Below the pieces are notes generated by a model that had not been told where the DNA came from, ran no database searches, and worked only from the letters and a program-made list of their open reading frames with translations. 64,000 bases of DNA from Algoriphagus taiwanensis (GTDB lineage: Bacteria > Bacteroidota > Bacteroidia > Cytophagales > Cyclobacteriaceae). Where the stretch lies: positions 248,001 through 312,000 of the forward strand of contig NZ_BTPE01000001.1 of NCBI RefSeq assembly GCF_036245645.1, read 5' to 3'. Position numbers and translations under genes: made by a program. Shown piece by piece: positions 32,401 through 41,579 of this stretch; position 1 is the stretch's first letter; each line of letters opens with the position of its first letter.

Positions 32401-33879
32401 ATGAATCCAAACTCCTCGAAGTTCCTCTACGAAGCCCTCACTTACGATGATGTGCTTCTTGTCCCAGGTTATTCTGAAGTTCTCCCTAGAGACACCAATA
32501 CTTCCACCTGGCTCACTAAAAAAATCCGATTAAACATTCCTCTTGTATCCGCAGCGATGGATACTGTCACTGAGGCAGAATTGGCTATTGCCATTGCCCT
32601 GGAAGGTGGATTGGGTTTTATTCACAAAAACATGTCCATCGAAAAGCAGGCTGCTCAGGTCCGAAAGGTAAAGAGAAGTCAGGCAGGGATGATTCTTGAC
32701 CCGATTACCTTGGATATCAATTCCAGAGTAAGAGATGCTGAATCGATCATGCGTGAGTTTCATATCGGAGGGATTCCTGTGGTGGATGAGCACAAAGTCC
32801 TAAAAGGGATTATTACCAACAGAGACCTTCGCTTTATCAAAGATCCCAATCGCTTGATTCGGGAGATTATGACCAGTGAAAACCTCATTACTGCCAAATC
32901 GGGTATTTCTTTGGAACAGGCAGAGGAAATCCTTCAGGAATACAAAATTGAAAAACTTCCCATCGTCGACGAAGACAATAAGCTCACGGGATTGATCACC
33001 TATAAGGACATCCTGAAGAGAAAGGATAAGCCCAATGCCTGTAAGGACGAATACGGTCGACTTCGCGTGGGTGCTGCCGTCGGAGTGACCGCAGACATCG
33101 TAGAGCGGGTAGAAGCGCTCAAGTCTGCAGGTGTGGACGTAGTCTCCATTGACACAGCTCATGGGCATAGCAAGGGAGTAATCGAAACCTGTAAAAAAAT
33201 CAAAGCTGCCTTTCCTGACTTGGAAGTAATCGTAGGAAACATCGCTACGCCTGAAGCAGCCATTGCCTTGGCAGATGCCGGCGCAGATGCAGTAAAAGTG
33301 GGTGTGGGGCCAGGTTCCATCTGTACCACTCGAGTGATTGCAGGGGTGGGTGTACCTCAGCTTTCTGCAGTTTTCGAATGTGCTGAAGCACTGAAGGACC
33401 GGGGAGTTCCAGTAATTGCTGATGGGGGTATCCGCTATTCCGGTGACTTGGTCAAAGCAGTGGCTGCGGGGGGAAGTTCGATTATGATTGGTTCCTTGCT
33501 GGCAGGTACGGAAGAAGCTCCCGGAGAGATGATTATTTTTGAGGGAAGAAAATTCAAATCCTACCGGGGTATGGGTTCCTTGGAAGCCATGGAGTCAGGT
33601 TCGAAAGATCGCTATTTCCAAGACGCAGAAGACAATATCAAAAAGCTCGTACCTGAAGGTATTGTAGGCCGAGTACCTTACAAAGGGCTTGTCTCCGAAG
33701 TATTATACCAATTGGTAGGTGGCTTGCAGGCAGGGATGGGCTACTGCGGCACCAAGACAATCGAAGATCTTCAGAAAAACGGCAAATTCGTAAAAATAAC
33801 TGCTGCAGGGGTGAAGGAATCCCACCCACATGATGTGAGTGTCACCCGTGAAGCTCCCAACTACAGCATCAAATCTTAA
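32401..33879 (+). CDS. guaB: IMP dehydrogenase
   Basis: GuaB oxidises IMP to XMP with NAD+, the first committed step to GMP. The 492-residue length is normal. The TIM barrel carries the catalytic loop GPGSICTTR (Cys308), the phosphate-binding DGGIRYSGD, GSLLAGTEEAPGE and the flap YRGMGSLEAM. Two CBS domains are inserted at about 95-205 (VRDAESIMREFHIGGIPVVD and LEQAEEILQEYKIEKLPIVD), which allosterically bind nucleotides in this family. It stands alone with its own terminator. Confidence 0.96.
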   Translation: MNPNSSKFLYEALTYDDVLLVPGYSEVLPRDTNTSTWLTKKIRLNIPLVSAAMDTVTEAELAIAIALEGGLGFIHKNMSIEKQAAQVRKVKRSQAGMILDPITLDINSRVRDAESIMREFHIGGIPVVDEHKVLKGIITNRDLRFIKDPNRLIREIMTSENLITAKSGISLEQAEEILQEYKIEKLPIVDEDNKLTGLITYKDILKRKDKPNACKDEYGRLRVGAAVGVTADIVERVEALKSAGVDVVSIDTAHGHSKGVIETCKKIKAAFPDLEVIVGNIATPEAAIALADAGADAVKVGVGPGSICTTRVIAGVGVPQLSAVFECAEALKDRGVPVIADGGIRYSGDLVKAVAAGGSSIMIGSLLAGTEEAPGEMIIFEGRKFKSYRGMGSLEAMESGSKDRYFQDAEDNIKKLVPEGIVGRVPYKGLVSEVLYQLVGGLQAGMGYCGTKTIEDLQKNGKFVKITAAGVKESHPHDVSVTREAPNYSIKS

Positions 33880-33895
33880 TTGTTCTGACAGTTTC

Positions 33896-33926
33896 AAAAA
33901 AGCCCTTTCACCCGAAGGGCTTTTTT
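33896..33926. terminator. bidirectional terminator between guaB and the RES/Xre pair
   Basis: AAAAAAGCCCTT (33896-33907) and AAGGGCTTTTTT (33915-33926) form a perfect stem with a 7-base loop. With A-runs on one side and T-runs on the other it can stop transcription from guaB and from the convergent toxin gene. Confidence 0.85.
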
Positions 33927-33957
33927 GCTTTCATGCCCTAGTCTTCCGTCTAGACTC

Positions 33958-34416
33958 TCAATGATTGACCTCAAAGCTTACGTCCCATTCTTCCGATATG
34001 CGGACTTGAGACGAAAAATCGGGGTGAAGGGGATTGATCAAAAGATTGTGTTCTTGAGGATAACTCGCCAGAGGAATCCGGCAAGAAGGAATTTTTAGGG
34101 CACAAGAAAGCATACTTTTTGCCCATCTTTCTCCAAAATCCTGAGTGCTTCTAGGATAGGGTCTGTTTTTCCAGTCGGATGCCAATGACTCTGGGTCCAG
34201 ATCGGGGATACTCCCCATGAACTCAATTATCACCAATTTCCAGCTGCTTTGAGTCACTATGGGGCCCTTGATACTGAGTAGTTCCAAAAAATTCAGCGAA
34301 GAAACCGAGCAGGCATAAATCACCGGAGTACCAAAAGGATTCCATCTTCCCGGCCCCAAGCCATAGCCAAGGGAGTTTCTTCCAGGGAGATTTTCGATCA
34401 GCCGAAAATACCTCAT
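33958..34416 (-). CDS. RES-domain toxin
   Basis: A 152-residue RES protein. The family's Arg, Glu and Ser lie in RYFRLIE, GPGRWNPFGTPVIYACS and the later NFLELL segment. RES toxins break down or modify NAD+, stopping growth. Its ATG overlaps the antitoxin stop by one base (TGATG), so it is translated from the same message. The standard antitoxin-first order supports the assignment. Confidence 0.82.
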   Translation of the reverse strand: MRYFRLIENLPGRNSLGYGLGPGRWNPFGTPVIYACSVSSLNFLELLSIKGPIVTQSSWKLVIIEFMGSIPDLDPESLASDWKNRPYPRSTQDFGERWAKSMLSCALKIPSCRIPLASYPQEHNLLINPLHPDFSSQVRISEEWDVSFEVNH

Positions 34417-34883
34417 CAGAGAATATTACCCCAAGAAATAGCCTCCAATGCCTGGTCAACCAAAGAAATCTGATAGGGATTTTTGAGGAGATAAGCTGGC
34501 TTTTGATGGGCTAATGCCGCATTGGGTGTATGAAGCCACTCAGACATGAGCTCCTCTGAACCAAAAATCCGGATCCCTTTGGCAATGATTTGATCCATCT
34601 CCAGTAGATTCTTCGTGAGGGCCTTGCTGAGCTTTCTGTCTTCTTTTTTCCAACGGAAAAGTGTGCTCGGATCCACTTCCATTACCTCTGCAATATCACT
34701 GGTGGTAAAATTCAGAAAATCAAAAAACTGACCCGTCTCATGGAAATCCAAGACAACCCCGTATGATTCTGTAGGATCATTGACGACTGAAGGAGAGCTC
34801 TGGAAAAAATGGTAGGGCCTGATCCCAACTTCAATTACTTCAGGAACTGCGTCTGAAAATCGAATCTTCCAAGTCTGGCTCAT
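34416..34883 (-). CDS. Xre/MbcA/ParS-type antitoxin of the RES module
   Basis: A 155-residue protein with a helix-turn-helix in the middle (TTSDIAEVMEVDPSTLFRWKK) and a DUF2384-like C-terminus: IIAKGIRIFGSEELMSEWLHTPNAALAHQKPAYLL. Such antitoxins bind the RES toxin and repress their own operon. It is directly upstream of the toxin gene. An upstream operator could not be identified with confidence in the 77 bases before it. Confidence 0.82.
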   Translation of the reverse strand: MSQTWKIRFSDAVPEVIEVGIRPYHFFQSSPSVVNDPTESYGVVLDFHETGQFFDFLNFTTSDIAEVMEVDPSTLFRWKKEDRKLSKALTKNLLEMDQIIAKGIRIFGSEELMSEWLHTPNAALAHQKPAYLLKNPYQISLVDQALEAISWGNIL

Positions 34884-34960
34884 AGCATTTTGAATTATCT
34901 CTTACCAATTTACATACGATTTTTGAAATTGCAAGTTTCAATTCTCCTATTTGCAATAGT

Positions 34961-35932
34961 TTAAGCTTTTTTGGACACGATGTCCTTTACAATAGCTTCT
35001 GCATGAGAAATGCTGTTTTCTATGAAAAACTCCCGGGTGTTCAGCCCTCCGCAAACTACCCCAGCCAAATAAACTCCGGGCACATTGGATTCTTGATTGG
35101 TTTGATCATAGCAGGGTTGCCTCTTTTCATCCAGACTCAATTCTACGCCTAGTTGATCCAAAAGCCCAAAATTGGGTTTGTAGCCAGTCATTGCCAGCAC
35201 CCAGTCGTTGGCGATGGTCACTTCTCCATCAGGAGTTTGGATAGTGACCTGATGCTTCTCAATGGATTTTACATTGGATTGGGTAAAAGCCCGGATGGAA
35301 CCTTCCTTGATTCGGTTCATGATGTCCGGTCGCACCCAGTATTTTACATTGTCATCGACTTCATCCCCCAGCAGGACCATACTCACTTCAGCTCCTTTTC
35401 TCCAACATTCTAGGGCAGCATCCACGGCTGAGTTGGCTCCACCGACAACCAATATCTTCTGTGCAATAAAAGGCCATGGCTCTTTATAGTAGTGAAGTAC
35501 CTTGGGCAGGTTTTCTCCTGGCACATTCATCAGATTGGGCAAGTCGTAAAAACCTGTGGCTAAGACGATTTTTTGAGTTAGATAGGAGCTCTTAGTGGTA
35601 TTGATGAGGAAGGCATTTTCTTCTTTTTTCAGCGTCTCCACCCCTTCGTATAGATTGACTTTCAAGTTAAAATGAAAGTAAATCCTCCGGTAATATTCCA
35701 GGGCCTCCGTTCTTGTGGGCTTGGCCCCTACAGACATAAAGGGAATTCCGGCCATCTCCAAGCGGTCGGAGGTGGAGAAAAAAGTCATGTTTACCGGATA
35801 GTTGTAGATCGAATTACACAGCGCTCCCTTTTCCAAAATAAGGTAATTAAGTCCTGCTTTTTCGGCTTCAATCCCGCAGGCCAAGCCAATAGGCCCTCCT
35901 CCGATAATGATCAGATCGTAAATACTTTGCAT
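34961..35932 (-). CDS. YpdA-family FAD-dependent oxidoreductase (putative bacillithiol disulfide reductase)
   Basis: A 323-residue thioredoxin-reductase-like flavoprotein. The FAD motif IIGGGPIGLACG starts at residue 10, a second dinucleotide motif VVGGANSAVDAALE binds NADPH, and GVYLAGVVCGG closes the FAD site. There is no CxxC redox pair, as in YpdA. YpdA reduces bacillithiol disulfide with NADPH. The FFSTSDRLEMAGIPF segment is typical of the family. It is 11 bases downstream of the NRDE gene stop on the same strand and may share its transcript. Confidence 0.82.
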   Translation of the reverse strand: MQSIYDLIIIGGGPIGLACGIEAEKAGLNYLILEKGALCNSIYNYPVNMTFFSTSDRLEMAGIPFMSVGAKPTRTEALEYYRRIYFHFNLKVNLYEGVETLKKEENAFLINTTKSSYLTQKIVLATGFYDLPNLMNVPGENLPKVLHYYKEPWPFIAQKILVVGGANSAVDAALECWRKGAEVSMVLLGDEVDDNVKYWVRPDIMNRIKEGSIRAFTQSNVKSIEKHQVTIQTPDGEVTIANDWVLAMTGYKPNFGLLDQLGVELSLDEKRQPCYDQTNQESNVPGVYLAGVVCGGLNTREFFIENSISHAEAIVKDIVSKKA

Positions 35933-35943
35933 AGGGTAATCAA

Positions 35944-36690
35944 TTAAAATTTTACCAGGGTTTCGCTGAATTGGCTGAAATCCCAGCCAAAGCGCCTTTC
36001 GGTTATTTGGGTTTCCCCTGTCTTGTCTCTCAAAACAGCAGATGCAGAAACTGTCCCATAGTTGGGAGGCATTCGAATCAGCTGAGCAGAAAGATTCTCC
36101 TCCGTTTCTTTTGGAACTCCCGTTTGGGGTAATAGTTTCCAGGGAAACTTTTCCTGGGATTTAAGGATAGAGAGTAAACTGCCTGAATCCGGATTCGAGA
36201 GTACAGATCCAAGTTGCTTTTTGGCTAGTTCAGTTTTTGGCCAAGGTTCATTAATCAATCCATTGCTCAGTCCATGGACTCCCGGCTGCAGTTCCTCGGG
36301 GCCATTTCCGTAATTGCTCAGGTAGAAAATTCTGTCTCCTTCTGAGATAAGCAGGTTGAACCCGTCAAAATTTTGTCTTTTTGCCCAAACCTGATCCAGG
36401 TAGTTTTCGGAGGAAATAGTCGACTGAAGATAATCTGTCACCAATTTTCCCCGACTGATTTGTGGGGCTCTGACCTGGGTGAAATCTCTGTAATTGGTCA
36501 GGAGAGCCCATTTTCCATTGGGATGAAAGCCCATCCAGGTTCCTCCTCCCTTCAGGTCTTTTCCTGCATACCACCCCTCTTCCCATTGGTGAAGTGGAGT
36601 AGTGGGCCGGTCAAAAAACTCGTCCCGGTTGGCTGAGATCAAAAGAGGGAAGTCATCGTGTACTTTCCAGGCAAGAGCTACCAAACACAT
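35944..36690 (-). CDS. NRDE family (TANGO2-like) protein
   Basis: A 248-residue protein beginning MCLVALAW, with the namesake ISANRDEFFDRPT and then GGGTWMGFHPNGKWALLTNYRD. This is the NRDE/TANGO2 family, an Ntn-hydrolase-like fold whose bacterial function is unclear; animal TANGO2 has been linked to haem and lipid handling. Cys2 could act as an N-terminal nucleophile after Met removal. It sits between the old yellow enzyme gene and the YpdA gene on the same strand. Confidence 0.85.
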   Translation of the reverse strand: MCLVALAWKVHDDFPLLISANRDEFFDRPTTPLHQWEEGWYAGKDLKGGGTWMGFHPNGKWALLTNYRDFTQVRAPQISRGKLVTDYLQSTISSENYLDQVWAKRQNFDGFNLLISEGDRIFYLSNYGNGPEELQPGVHGLSNGLINEPWPKTELAKKQLGSVLSNPDSGSLLSILKSQEKFPWKLLPQTGVPKETEENLSAQLIRMPPNYGTVSASAVLRDKTGETQITERRFGWDFSQFSETLVKF

Positions 36691-36701
36691 ATCCTAAAGG
36701 T

Positions 36702-36731
36702 AAAAAAAAGAGGTTGCGCAAGGGCAACCTC
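36702..36731 (-). terminator. intrinsic terminator of the old yellow enzyme gene
   Basis: On the minus strand GAGGTTGC pairs perfectly with GCAACCTC around a 6-base loop (36710-36731), followed by eight T residues. It lies 12 bases after the stop of the gene at 36743-37852. Confidence 0.85.
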
Positions 36732-36742
36732 TCTTTGGGTGA

Positions 36743-37852
36743 TTATCCAACTTTTTCTTCTTCCAATTTGGGATAATCGGTATATCCCTTTTCTCCAGGA
36801 GTATAAAAGGTATCTGAATTCCAATCTGCCAAAGGGGCATTGATGGCAAATCGCTCAGCTAAGTCTGGGTTGGAAATGAATGGCTTGCCAAATGCAACCG
36901 CGTCAGCCAAACCTTCTTCTATGATTTGATTTCCTTTTTCCTGATCAAAAGCACTGTTGATTACCAAAGTGCCTTTGTAAAGTGGGCGATACCGCTTTGC
37001 AATATTTGGTTCTGCAAACTCCAGCTTGCTTACATCTGTAAATGGTTCAGAAAGATGTAAATAGGCCAAGTCGTAGTCATTGAGCTTTTTGATGATATAA
37101 TCGAAAGTGGGAATAGTCTCCTCATCCATGGTCATTCCAAATACTCCGTGCAAGGAGGGATTAAGTCGTACTCCAATCCGATTTTCCGGCATCACTTCCT
37201 TGATCGCATCGATCACCTCAAATAGAATCCTTGCTCTGTTTTCAATACTTCCTCCATATTCATCCGTACGGTGATTGGAGGTAGAGTTGAAAAACTGATG
37301 AAGCAGATAGCCATTGGAAGAGTGGATTTCTACTCCATCAAATCCGGCTTCCATCGCATTTTTTGCTCTGTTTTTGAAATCCTGAATAGTCTCTTGGATT
37401 TCCTCCAAAGACATTTCTTTTGCTGTCACCGTTTCTTTGAATCCTTCCGGTGTAAATGACTTGGAATTGGGATTGGTCGCCGAGGCTGACAAAGGAAGTT
37501 TTCCCCCATGAAAATCCGGATGGGACATTCTTCCTACATGCCAAAGCTGGATAAAGATCCTGCCCCCCTCTTCATGTACGGCTTGAGTTACTTGTTTCCA
37601 AGCTTCCGTTTGCGCTTCAGAATAAATCCCCGGAGTATTGATGTAGCCCACCGCCCGTGGTGAAATCTGAGAACCTTCTGATATGATCAATCCCGCGGAT
37701 GCACGCTGACGATAATATTTGGCATGAATGTCAAAAACTTTGTTTTCGGAGTTGTTTGCCCTACTTCTAGTCATTGGGGCCATCCAAACCCGGTTTTTCA
37801 ATTCCAAATCACCCACTTGAATGGGCTGTAAAAGTGCTTGTGTTTTAGTCAT
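36743..37852 (-). CDS. alkene reductase, old yellow enzyme family
   Basis: A 369-residue FMN-dependent TIM-barrel enzyme that reduces activated C=C bonds with NADPH, often against electrophiles. Visible landmarks are LKNRVWMAPMTRSRAN, IQLWHVGRMSHPDF, the FMN/substrate HSSNGYLLHQFF with the catalytic His-Ser/Asn pair, and SIENRARILFEV. This is the NemA-like class with full length. It has its own terminator and faces away from the SDR gene, 157 bases apart. No operator is obvious. Confidence 0.9.
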   Translation of the reverse strand: MTKTQALLQPIQVGDLELKNRVWMAPMTRSRANNSENKVFDIHAKYYRQRASAGLIISEGSQISPRAVGYINTPGIYSEAQTEAWKQVTQAVHEEGGRIFIQLWHVGRMSHPDFHGGKLPLSASATNPNSKSFTPEGFKETVTAKEMSLEEIQETIQDFKNRAKNAMEAGFDGVEIHSSNGYLLHQFFNSTSNHRTDEYGGSIENRARILFEVIDAIKEVMPENRIGVRLNPSLHGVFGMTMDEETIPTFDYIIKKLNDYDLAYLHLSEPFTDVSKLEFAEPNIAKRYRPLYKGTLVINSAFDQEKGNQIIEEGLADAVAFGKPFISNPDLAERFAINAPLADWNSDTFYTPGEKGYTDYPKLEEEKVG

Positions 37853-38009
37853 AATAATTGTTGGTTTCTAAATTCAATGTATATACAACTAATCTAAATG
37901 GGTTGAAGTTCAGGTTTGGGAGAAGTTTTCTAAATTACATTGAGCTTCCTGCTGATTTCCAATTTGAAACCCAGGTTTGGACCAGCTTTCCATTTACTTA
38001 CTTCTATCT

Positions 38010-38813
38010 ATGGCACCCACTCTTATCCTGATTACAGGCGCAGCGAGCGGCATTGGGCTTCATCTGGCCCAGCACTTCTATTCAGCCCAAATCCCCATGA
38101 TTTTGCTGGACATTCAAGAGAGTGAATTAAGAAGAATTTTTGGGGGAAAAGAGCCTATAAAAATTCTCGCCGGGAGCGTCTCCGATCCTCAAACATGGAA
38201 TAAGGCCTTGGATATAGCAAAAGAATGGAACCTCCCCATTTCTCATCTCATCAATTGCGCCGGGGTGATACGTCCCGGCTTTATGGCGGATTATGCGCTT
38301 TCAGACATTGACTACCATCTGGATATCAATGCCAAGGGTAGCATCCTAGGCACCACGATAATAGGTAGAGAGATGAAAACTCAAGGCTTCGGACATGTGA
38401 TCAATGTATCTTCCTTGGCGGGTCTCGCTCCGGTTTCTGGGTTGAGTTTGTATGTGGCATCCAAGTTTGCGGTTCGGGGTTTTTCTTTAGCAGTAGCCGC
38501 CGAGTTGAAAGCATTCGGAGTGCAGGTCAGTGTACTCTGTCCTGACCTGGTCAATACCCCCATGCTGGACCTGCAGTTGGATTACCCTGAGGAAGCAAAG
38601 CTGACTTTTAGCGGTTCAGGGCCAATTTTACAACCCGAGGATGTAGTCAAAGCGATTCTCAAACTAATGGAGAAGCCCAAGGCTGAAGTGACTCTTCCTG
38701 CTTCTCGTGGTTGGCTAGCCAAGATTGCAGGGACCTGGCCATTTATAGGAGAATTTTTTCGTAAATCATTGGAGATGCAAGGAGAAAAAAACCTCAAAAA
38801 ATTACGCAAGTAG
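38010..38813 (+). CDS. short-chain dehydrogenase/reductase
   Basis: A 267-residue SDR. The cofactor motif is TGAASGIG, the active site is S-(12)-Y-V-A-S-K (NVSSLAGLAPVSGLSLYVASK), and NCAGVIRPG follows the family pattern. I begin at ATG 38010 (MAPTLILITG) because the 11 residues from 37977 precede the normal start of the Rossmann fold. The LDI acidic end of strand 2 suggests NAD preference. The substrate is unknown. It ends 105 bases before the BlaI gene. Confidence 0.88.
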   Translation: MAPTLILITGAASGIGLHLAQHFYSAQIPMILLDIQESELRRIFGGKEPIKILAGSVSDPQTWNKALDIAKEWNLPISHLINCAGVIRPGFMADYALSDIDYHLDINAKGSILGTTIIGREMKTQGFGHVINVSSLAGLAPVSGLSLYVASKFAVRGFSLAVAAELKAFGVQVSVLCPDLVNTPMLDLQLDYPEEAKLTFSGSGPILQPEDVVKAILKLMEKPKAEVTLPASRGWLAKIAGTWPFIGEFFRKSLEMQGEKNLKKLRK

Positions 38814-38840
38814 CCCAAAATGAGCATTTAACACTTTTTA

Positions 38841-38910
38841 ATACGAAAATAATCGTATTTATTTTGAACTTACGACACGCTTCGTATAACTTTGTACGAA
38901 AGCAATCGTA
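38841..38910 (+). promoter_or_regulatory. BlaI-type operators flanking a Bacteroidota promoter
   Basis: TACGA-N6-TCGTA occurs twice, at 38842-38857 and 38895-38910, with identical arm and spacer lengths. Between them is a promoter: TTTG at 38863-38866, 20 bases, and TAACTTTG at 38887-38894, a full match to the TTTG/TAnnTTTG consensus. The second operator starts right after the -7 box, so bound BlaI would block initiation of its own operon. Derepression would follow cleavage by the M56 protein. Confidence 0.8.
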
Positions 38911-38918
38911 TTATCCGC

Positions 38919-39293
38919 ATGAACAAACCCACCGAAGCTGAACTGGAGATCCTTTCCCTGCTATGGGAGATGAAAGAAGCTAGTGTCCGGCAGATCCATG
39001 AAAGGCTTGCAGCCGTCAAGGATACCGGATACACTACCACGCTCAAGATCATGCAAATCATGCATGCCAAAGGGATGGTGGAGCGGGACGAAGCGAGCCG
39101 AACTCACATTTATCGGCCAGTGATCAAGCAGGGAGATACACAAAAATCCCTGCTGAAAAATCTGATGTCCACTGCATTTGGAGGAAGTGCAAGTAGTCTG
39201 GTGATGCAGGCTTTAGGACAGGAGAAGCCTTCCAAAGCTGAAATTGACGAAATCAGAGCCTTTCTTGACAACCTTGAAAACGAAAACTCATGA
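38919..39293 (+). CDS. BlaI/MecI/CopY family repressor
   Basis: A 124-residue winged-helix repressor: TEAELEILSLLWEMKEASVRQIHERL, then TTLKIMQIMHAKGMV as recognition helix, and YRP in the wing. It would dimerise through the C-terminal helices and bind the TACGA dyads upstream. I start at ATG 38919 (MNKPTEAEL). Its stop overlaps the M56 gene start by 4 bases (ATGA), as in BlaI-BlaR1 pairs. No beta-lactamase gene is adjacent, so the regulon is open. Confidence 0.9.
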   Translation: MNKPTEAELEILSLLWEMKEASVRQIHERLAAVKDTGYTTTLKIMQIMHAKGMVERDEASRTHIYRPVIKQGDTQKSLLKNLMSTAFGGSASSLVMQALGQEKPSKAEIDEIRAFLDNLENENS

Positions 39294-41278
39294 ACCTATT
39301 GAATGACTGGATTTCTGATCACCTGTTGAAGGCACTTGGCTGGACCTTGGTTCATTCCATTTGGCAACTGATTCTGATTTCTGCGGTATTGTACCTCGCC
39401 CTCAAGTTGGCCAAAAGATCAACCCCGGCCCTCAAATACGGATTCGCTGTAGTTGCACTTTTGGTGTCCTTTTCCATGGTGGGTTTGACATTTTTGTATG
39501 AATGGACTCAACTGAAGCCATCCGCCGCTTTTGGGATGGAAGAAAACTTCTCCTTTTTGGGAGGTCCTGTGGAATCAGCCAAAGCGATTTCTTGGGAAAA
39601 CCGAATAGTTCATGCGACCTTTTGGATCGAAAACAACCTGATGTGGTTGGTTAATTTTTGGTTTTTAGGCGCCATGCTTTTCGTCTTTCGGTTGGCAAAT
39701 AGTCTTTCGGAAATACGAAGCTTGAGAAAACAGGCCATAGCTTTGCCTGACTCTGAGATTCAACAAGTAGCCCAAAGGATTGCCAAGAAGCTGGGAATCC
39801 AAAAGAAGTTTGATCTCCGAACCCATCACGGGGCCCAGTCCCCTTTGACCTTTGGCACCTTTAAGCCAGTCATCCTCCTTCCTGCAGCCTTGGTTTTTCA
39901 CCTTACCCCCCTCGAGTTGGAGGCCATCTTGGCCCACGAACTAGCCCACATAAAGCGAAACGATTACCTCGTCCACCTGCTACTTTCTGGATTGGAAGTG
40001 ATTTTCTTCTTTCATCCTTGCTATTGGTGGATGAGTCAGACCGTCAAAGAACTCAGAGAAAATGCAGCCGATGATTTGGCATTGAAGGCGGGGATTCAGC
40101 CCAAAGTTTTGGCAACAAGCCTTGCAGAGGTCATCAATTTCTCCAAAGAAAATACCCCCGAGCTTTCACTTACCGCAAGCAAAAAACGGAATCCAACTTT
40201 GCTGAGAATCAAGCGGATTCTCGGCTACTCCACTGAAAACTATCCACAAACCCCACTAATTTCCATTCCCATGCTACTCACTGTATTTCTAAGTCTGGGG
40301 CTGATGGCCTCAGCCCAGCAAGACACCCCAAAGTCTGCCAAAGCCCCAAGGCCAATTGTTGAAGATTTGGATCTAAGCTCTTCTTTTGTTTCTGTAGCTC
40401 CGCAGGATACTACTGTCAAAACTTACATTGACCCTAAATCGATGGAAACCATAAAAGTTTATGGGAATAACACGATGATCATCACCTCAGACGATGGCAA
40501 AGTTTATCAGGTCTATGGAGACCGTCTGGTGTATGAAGGAGATACTTTGCCCCTGAGTCCAAAGACCAAAAAGGCTCTTGAGAATCTGAAAAATTTGGAA
40601 ATGAGTGAAATGCCGGAATTGGATTTTCCTCCAGCGCCTGATTTCCCTGTAGAAATGGAAGTCGCCCCAGTACCGGATTTTGAGATGAATGCCCCGGAAT
40701 TGGGAGAAATTCCTCCCTTCCCGATGGAAGCATTGCCCATGCCTCCATTTCCCGATTTTCCCATGGAGTTTGATTTTCTAGGCGAATTTCCAGCGGACTT
40801 TTTTAAGGCCGATACTACAAAAATGACTGCTGCCGAAAGAGAAAAATGGCACAAAGAAATGGCAGACCGAGCCAGGGAATTCTCCAAAGAAGCTGAGCTC
40901 CGGGCAAAGGAATGGGAGCTAAAGTGGAAAGAAAATGAGCAGGAAAGACAAGCTAAAATTGCCGAATGGGAAGCTAAATTCAAGGAAGAATTTGAGCCGA
41001 GAATGAAGGAGTTTGAGTTGAGGATGAAAGAATGGCAGGCTTCCAATGAGCCAAAAATGAAGGAGTTTGAAGCAAAAATGAAGGCGTGGCAAGAAGCACA
41101 AGAGCCTAAATTGAAAGAGTTTGAGCTCAGAATGAAAGAGTGGGAAAAGGCTCAAAAGCCGAAGCTCGAAGAGTTTCAAAAGAAAATGGAAGTTTGGCAG
41201 CAAGAGCATAAAGCCAAAATGGAAGAGTTTCAAATGCTGCTGAAAGAAGAGCTCCAAAAAGCCAAAGAGAAAAATTAA
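39290..41278 (+). CDS. M56 (BlaR1-like) membrane metalloprotease with coiled tail
   Basis: A 662-residue protein. The N-terminal part has four membrane helices and a zinc site AHELAHIKRND (HExxH, residues 216-220) with a downstream Glu in ENAADDLALK, as in BlaR1/MecR1. There is no penicillin-binding sensor domain. A further hydrophobic segment at about 322-340 (ISIPMLLTVFLSLGLMA) is followed by a Pro- and acidic-rich stretch and a charged coil with four 18-residue repeats. It probably senses a signal in the periplasm and cleaves the BlaI-type repressor. A terminator follows. Confidence 0.85.
   Translation: MNLLNDWISDHLLKALGWTLVHSIWQLILISAVLYLALKLAKRSTPALKYGFAVVALLVSFSMVGLTFLYEWTQLKPSAAFGMEENFSFLGGPVESAKAISWENRIVHATFWIENNLMWLVNFWFLGAMLFVFRLANSLSEIRSLRKQAIALPDSEIQQVAQRIAKKLGIQKKFDLRTHHGAQSPLTFGTFKPVILLPAALVFHLTPLELEAILAHELAHIKRNDYLVHLLLSGLEVIFFFHPCYWWMSQTVKELRENAADDLALKAGIQPKVLATSLAEVINFSKENTPELSLTASKKRNPTLLRIKRILGYSTENYPQTPLISIPMLLTVFLSLGLMASAQQDTPKSAKAPRPIVEDLDLSSSFVSVAPQDTTVKTYIDPKSMETIKVYGNNTMIITSDDGKVYQVYGDRLVYEGDTLPLSPKTKKALENLKNLEMSEMPELDFPPAPDFPVEMEVAPVPDFEMNAPELGEIPPFPMEALPMPPFPDFPMEFDFLGEFPADFFKADTTKMTAAEREKWHKEMADRAREFSKEAELRAKEWELKWKENEQERQAKIAEWEAKFKEEFEPRMKEFELRMKEWQASNEPKMKEFEAKMKAWQEAQEPKLKEFELRMKEWEKAQKPKLEEFQKKMEVWQQEHKAKMEEFQMLLKEELQKAKEKN
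40994..41209 (+). repeat. four 18-residue coiled-coil repeats in the M56 protein
   Basis: Residues 569-640 consist of four 18-residue units of the form E-P-[KR]-[ML]-K-E-F-E-x-[RK]-M-K-x-W-[QE]-x-x-x, with a partial fifth at 641-658. Periodicity and charge suggest a long helix or coiled coil in the periplasm. Repeat number may vary between strains. Confidence 0.75.
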
Positions 41279-41303
41279 AACGTGTGTTGTTGATCTATAA
41301 AAG

Positions 41304-41330
41304 ACCTGTCCAATTGGGCAGGTTTTTTTT
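41304..41330 (+). terminator. intrinsic terminator after the M56 gene
   Basis: ACCTGTCC (41304-41311) and GGGCAGGT (41316-41323) pair with one G-U around AATT, followed by a run of T. It separates the BlaI/M56 operon from the dcw cluster. The rest of 41331-41579 holds no feature I recognise. Confidence 0.85.
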
Positions 41331-41579
41331 ATTAAGGTGGGTTGATTCACCATTTCTTGATATTTCTTGGGAAAATCCCCCACTTTTTACCCCCAGCTCA
41401 ACTCCGGAAAAGAGGTCGCTGGAATTTGGTTCTCAAAAAACCTCAAAAACACCCCATTTTAGCCCATTTTTTCATAAGCTGACCTGGGTGTTAACCTCTT
41501 GAAAATCAATAAAAATTTATTCAGAATTTTTTTGAAAATATTGGCATGGATGAATCTTTTGGCTACTTTTAATCCAAAG

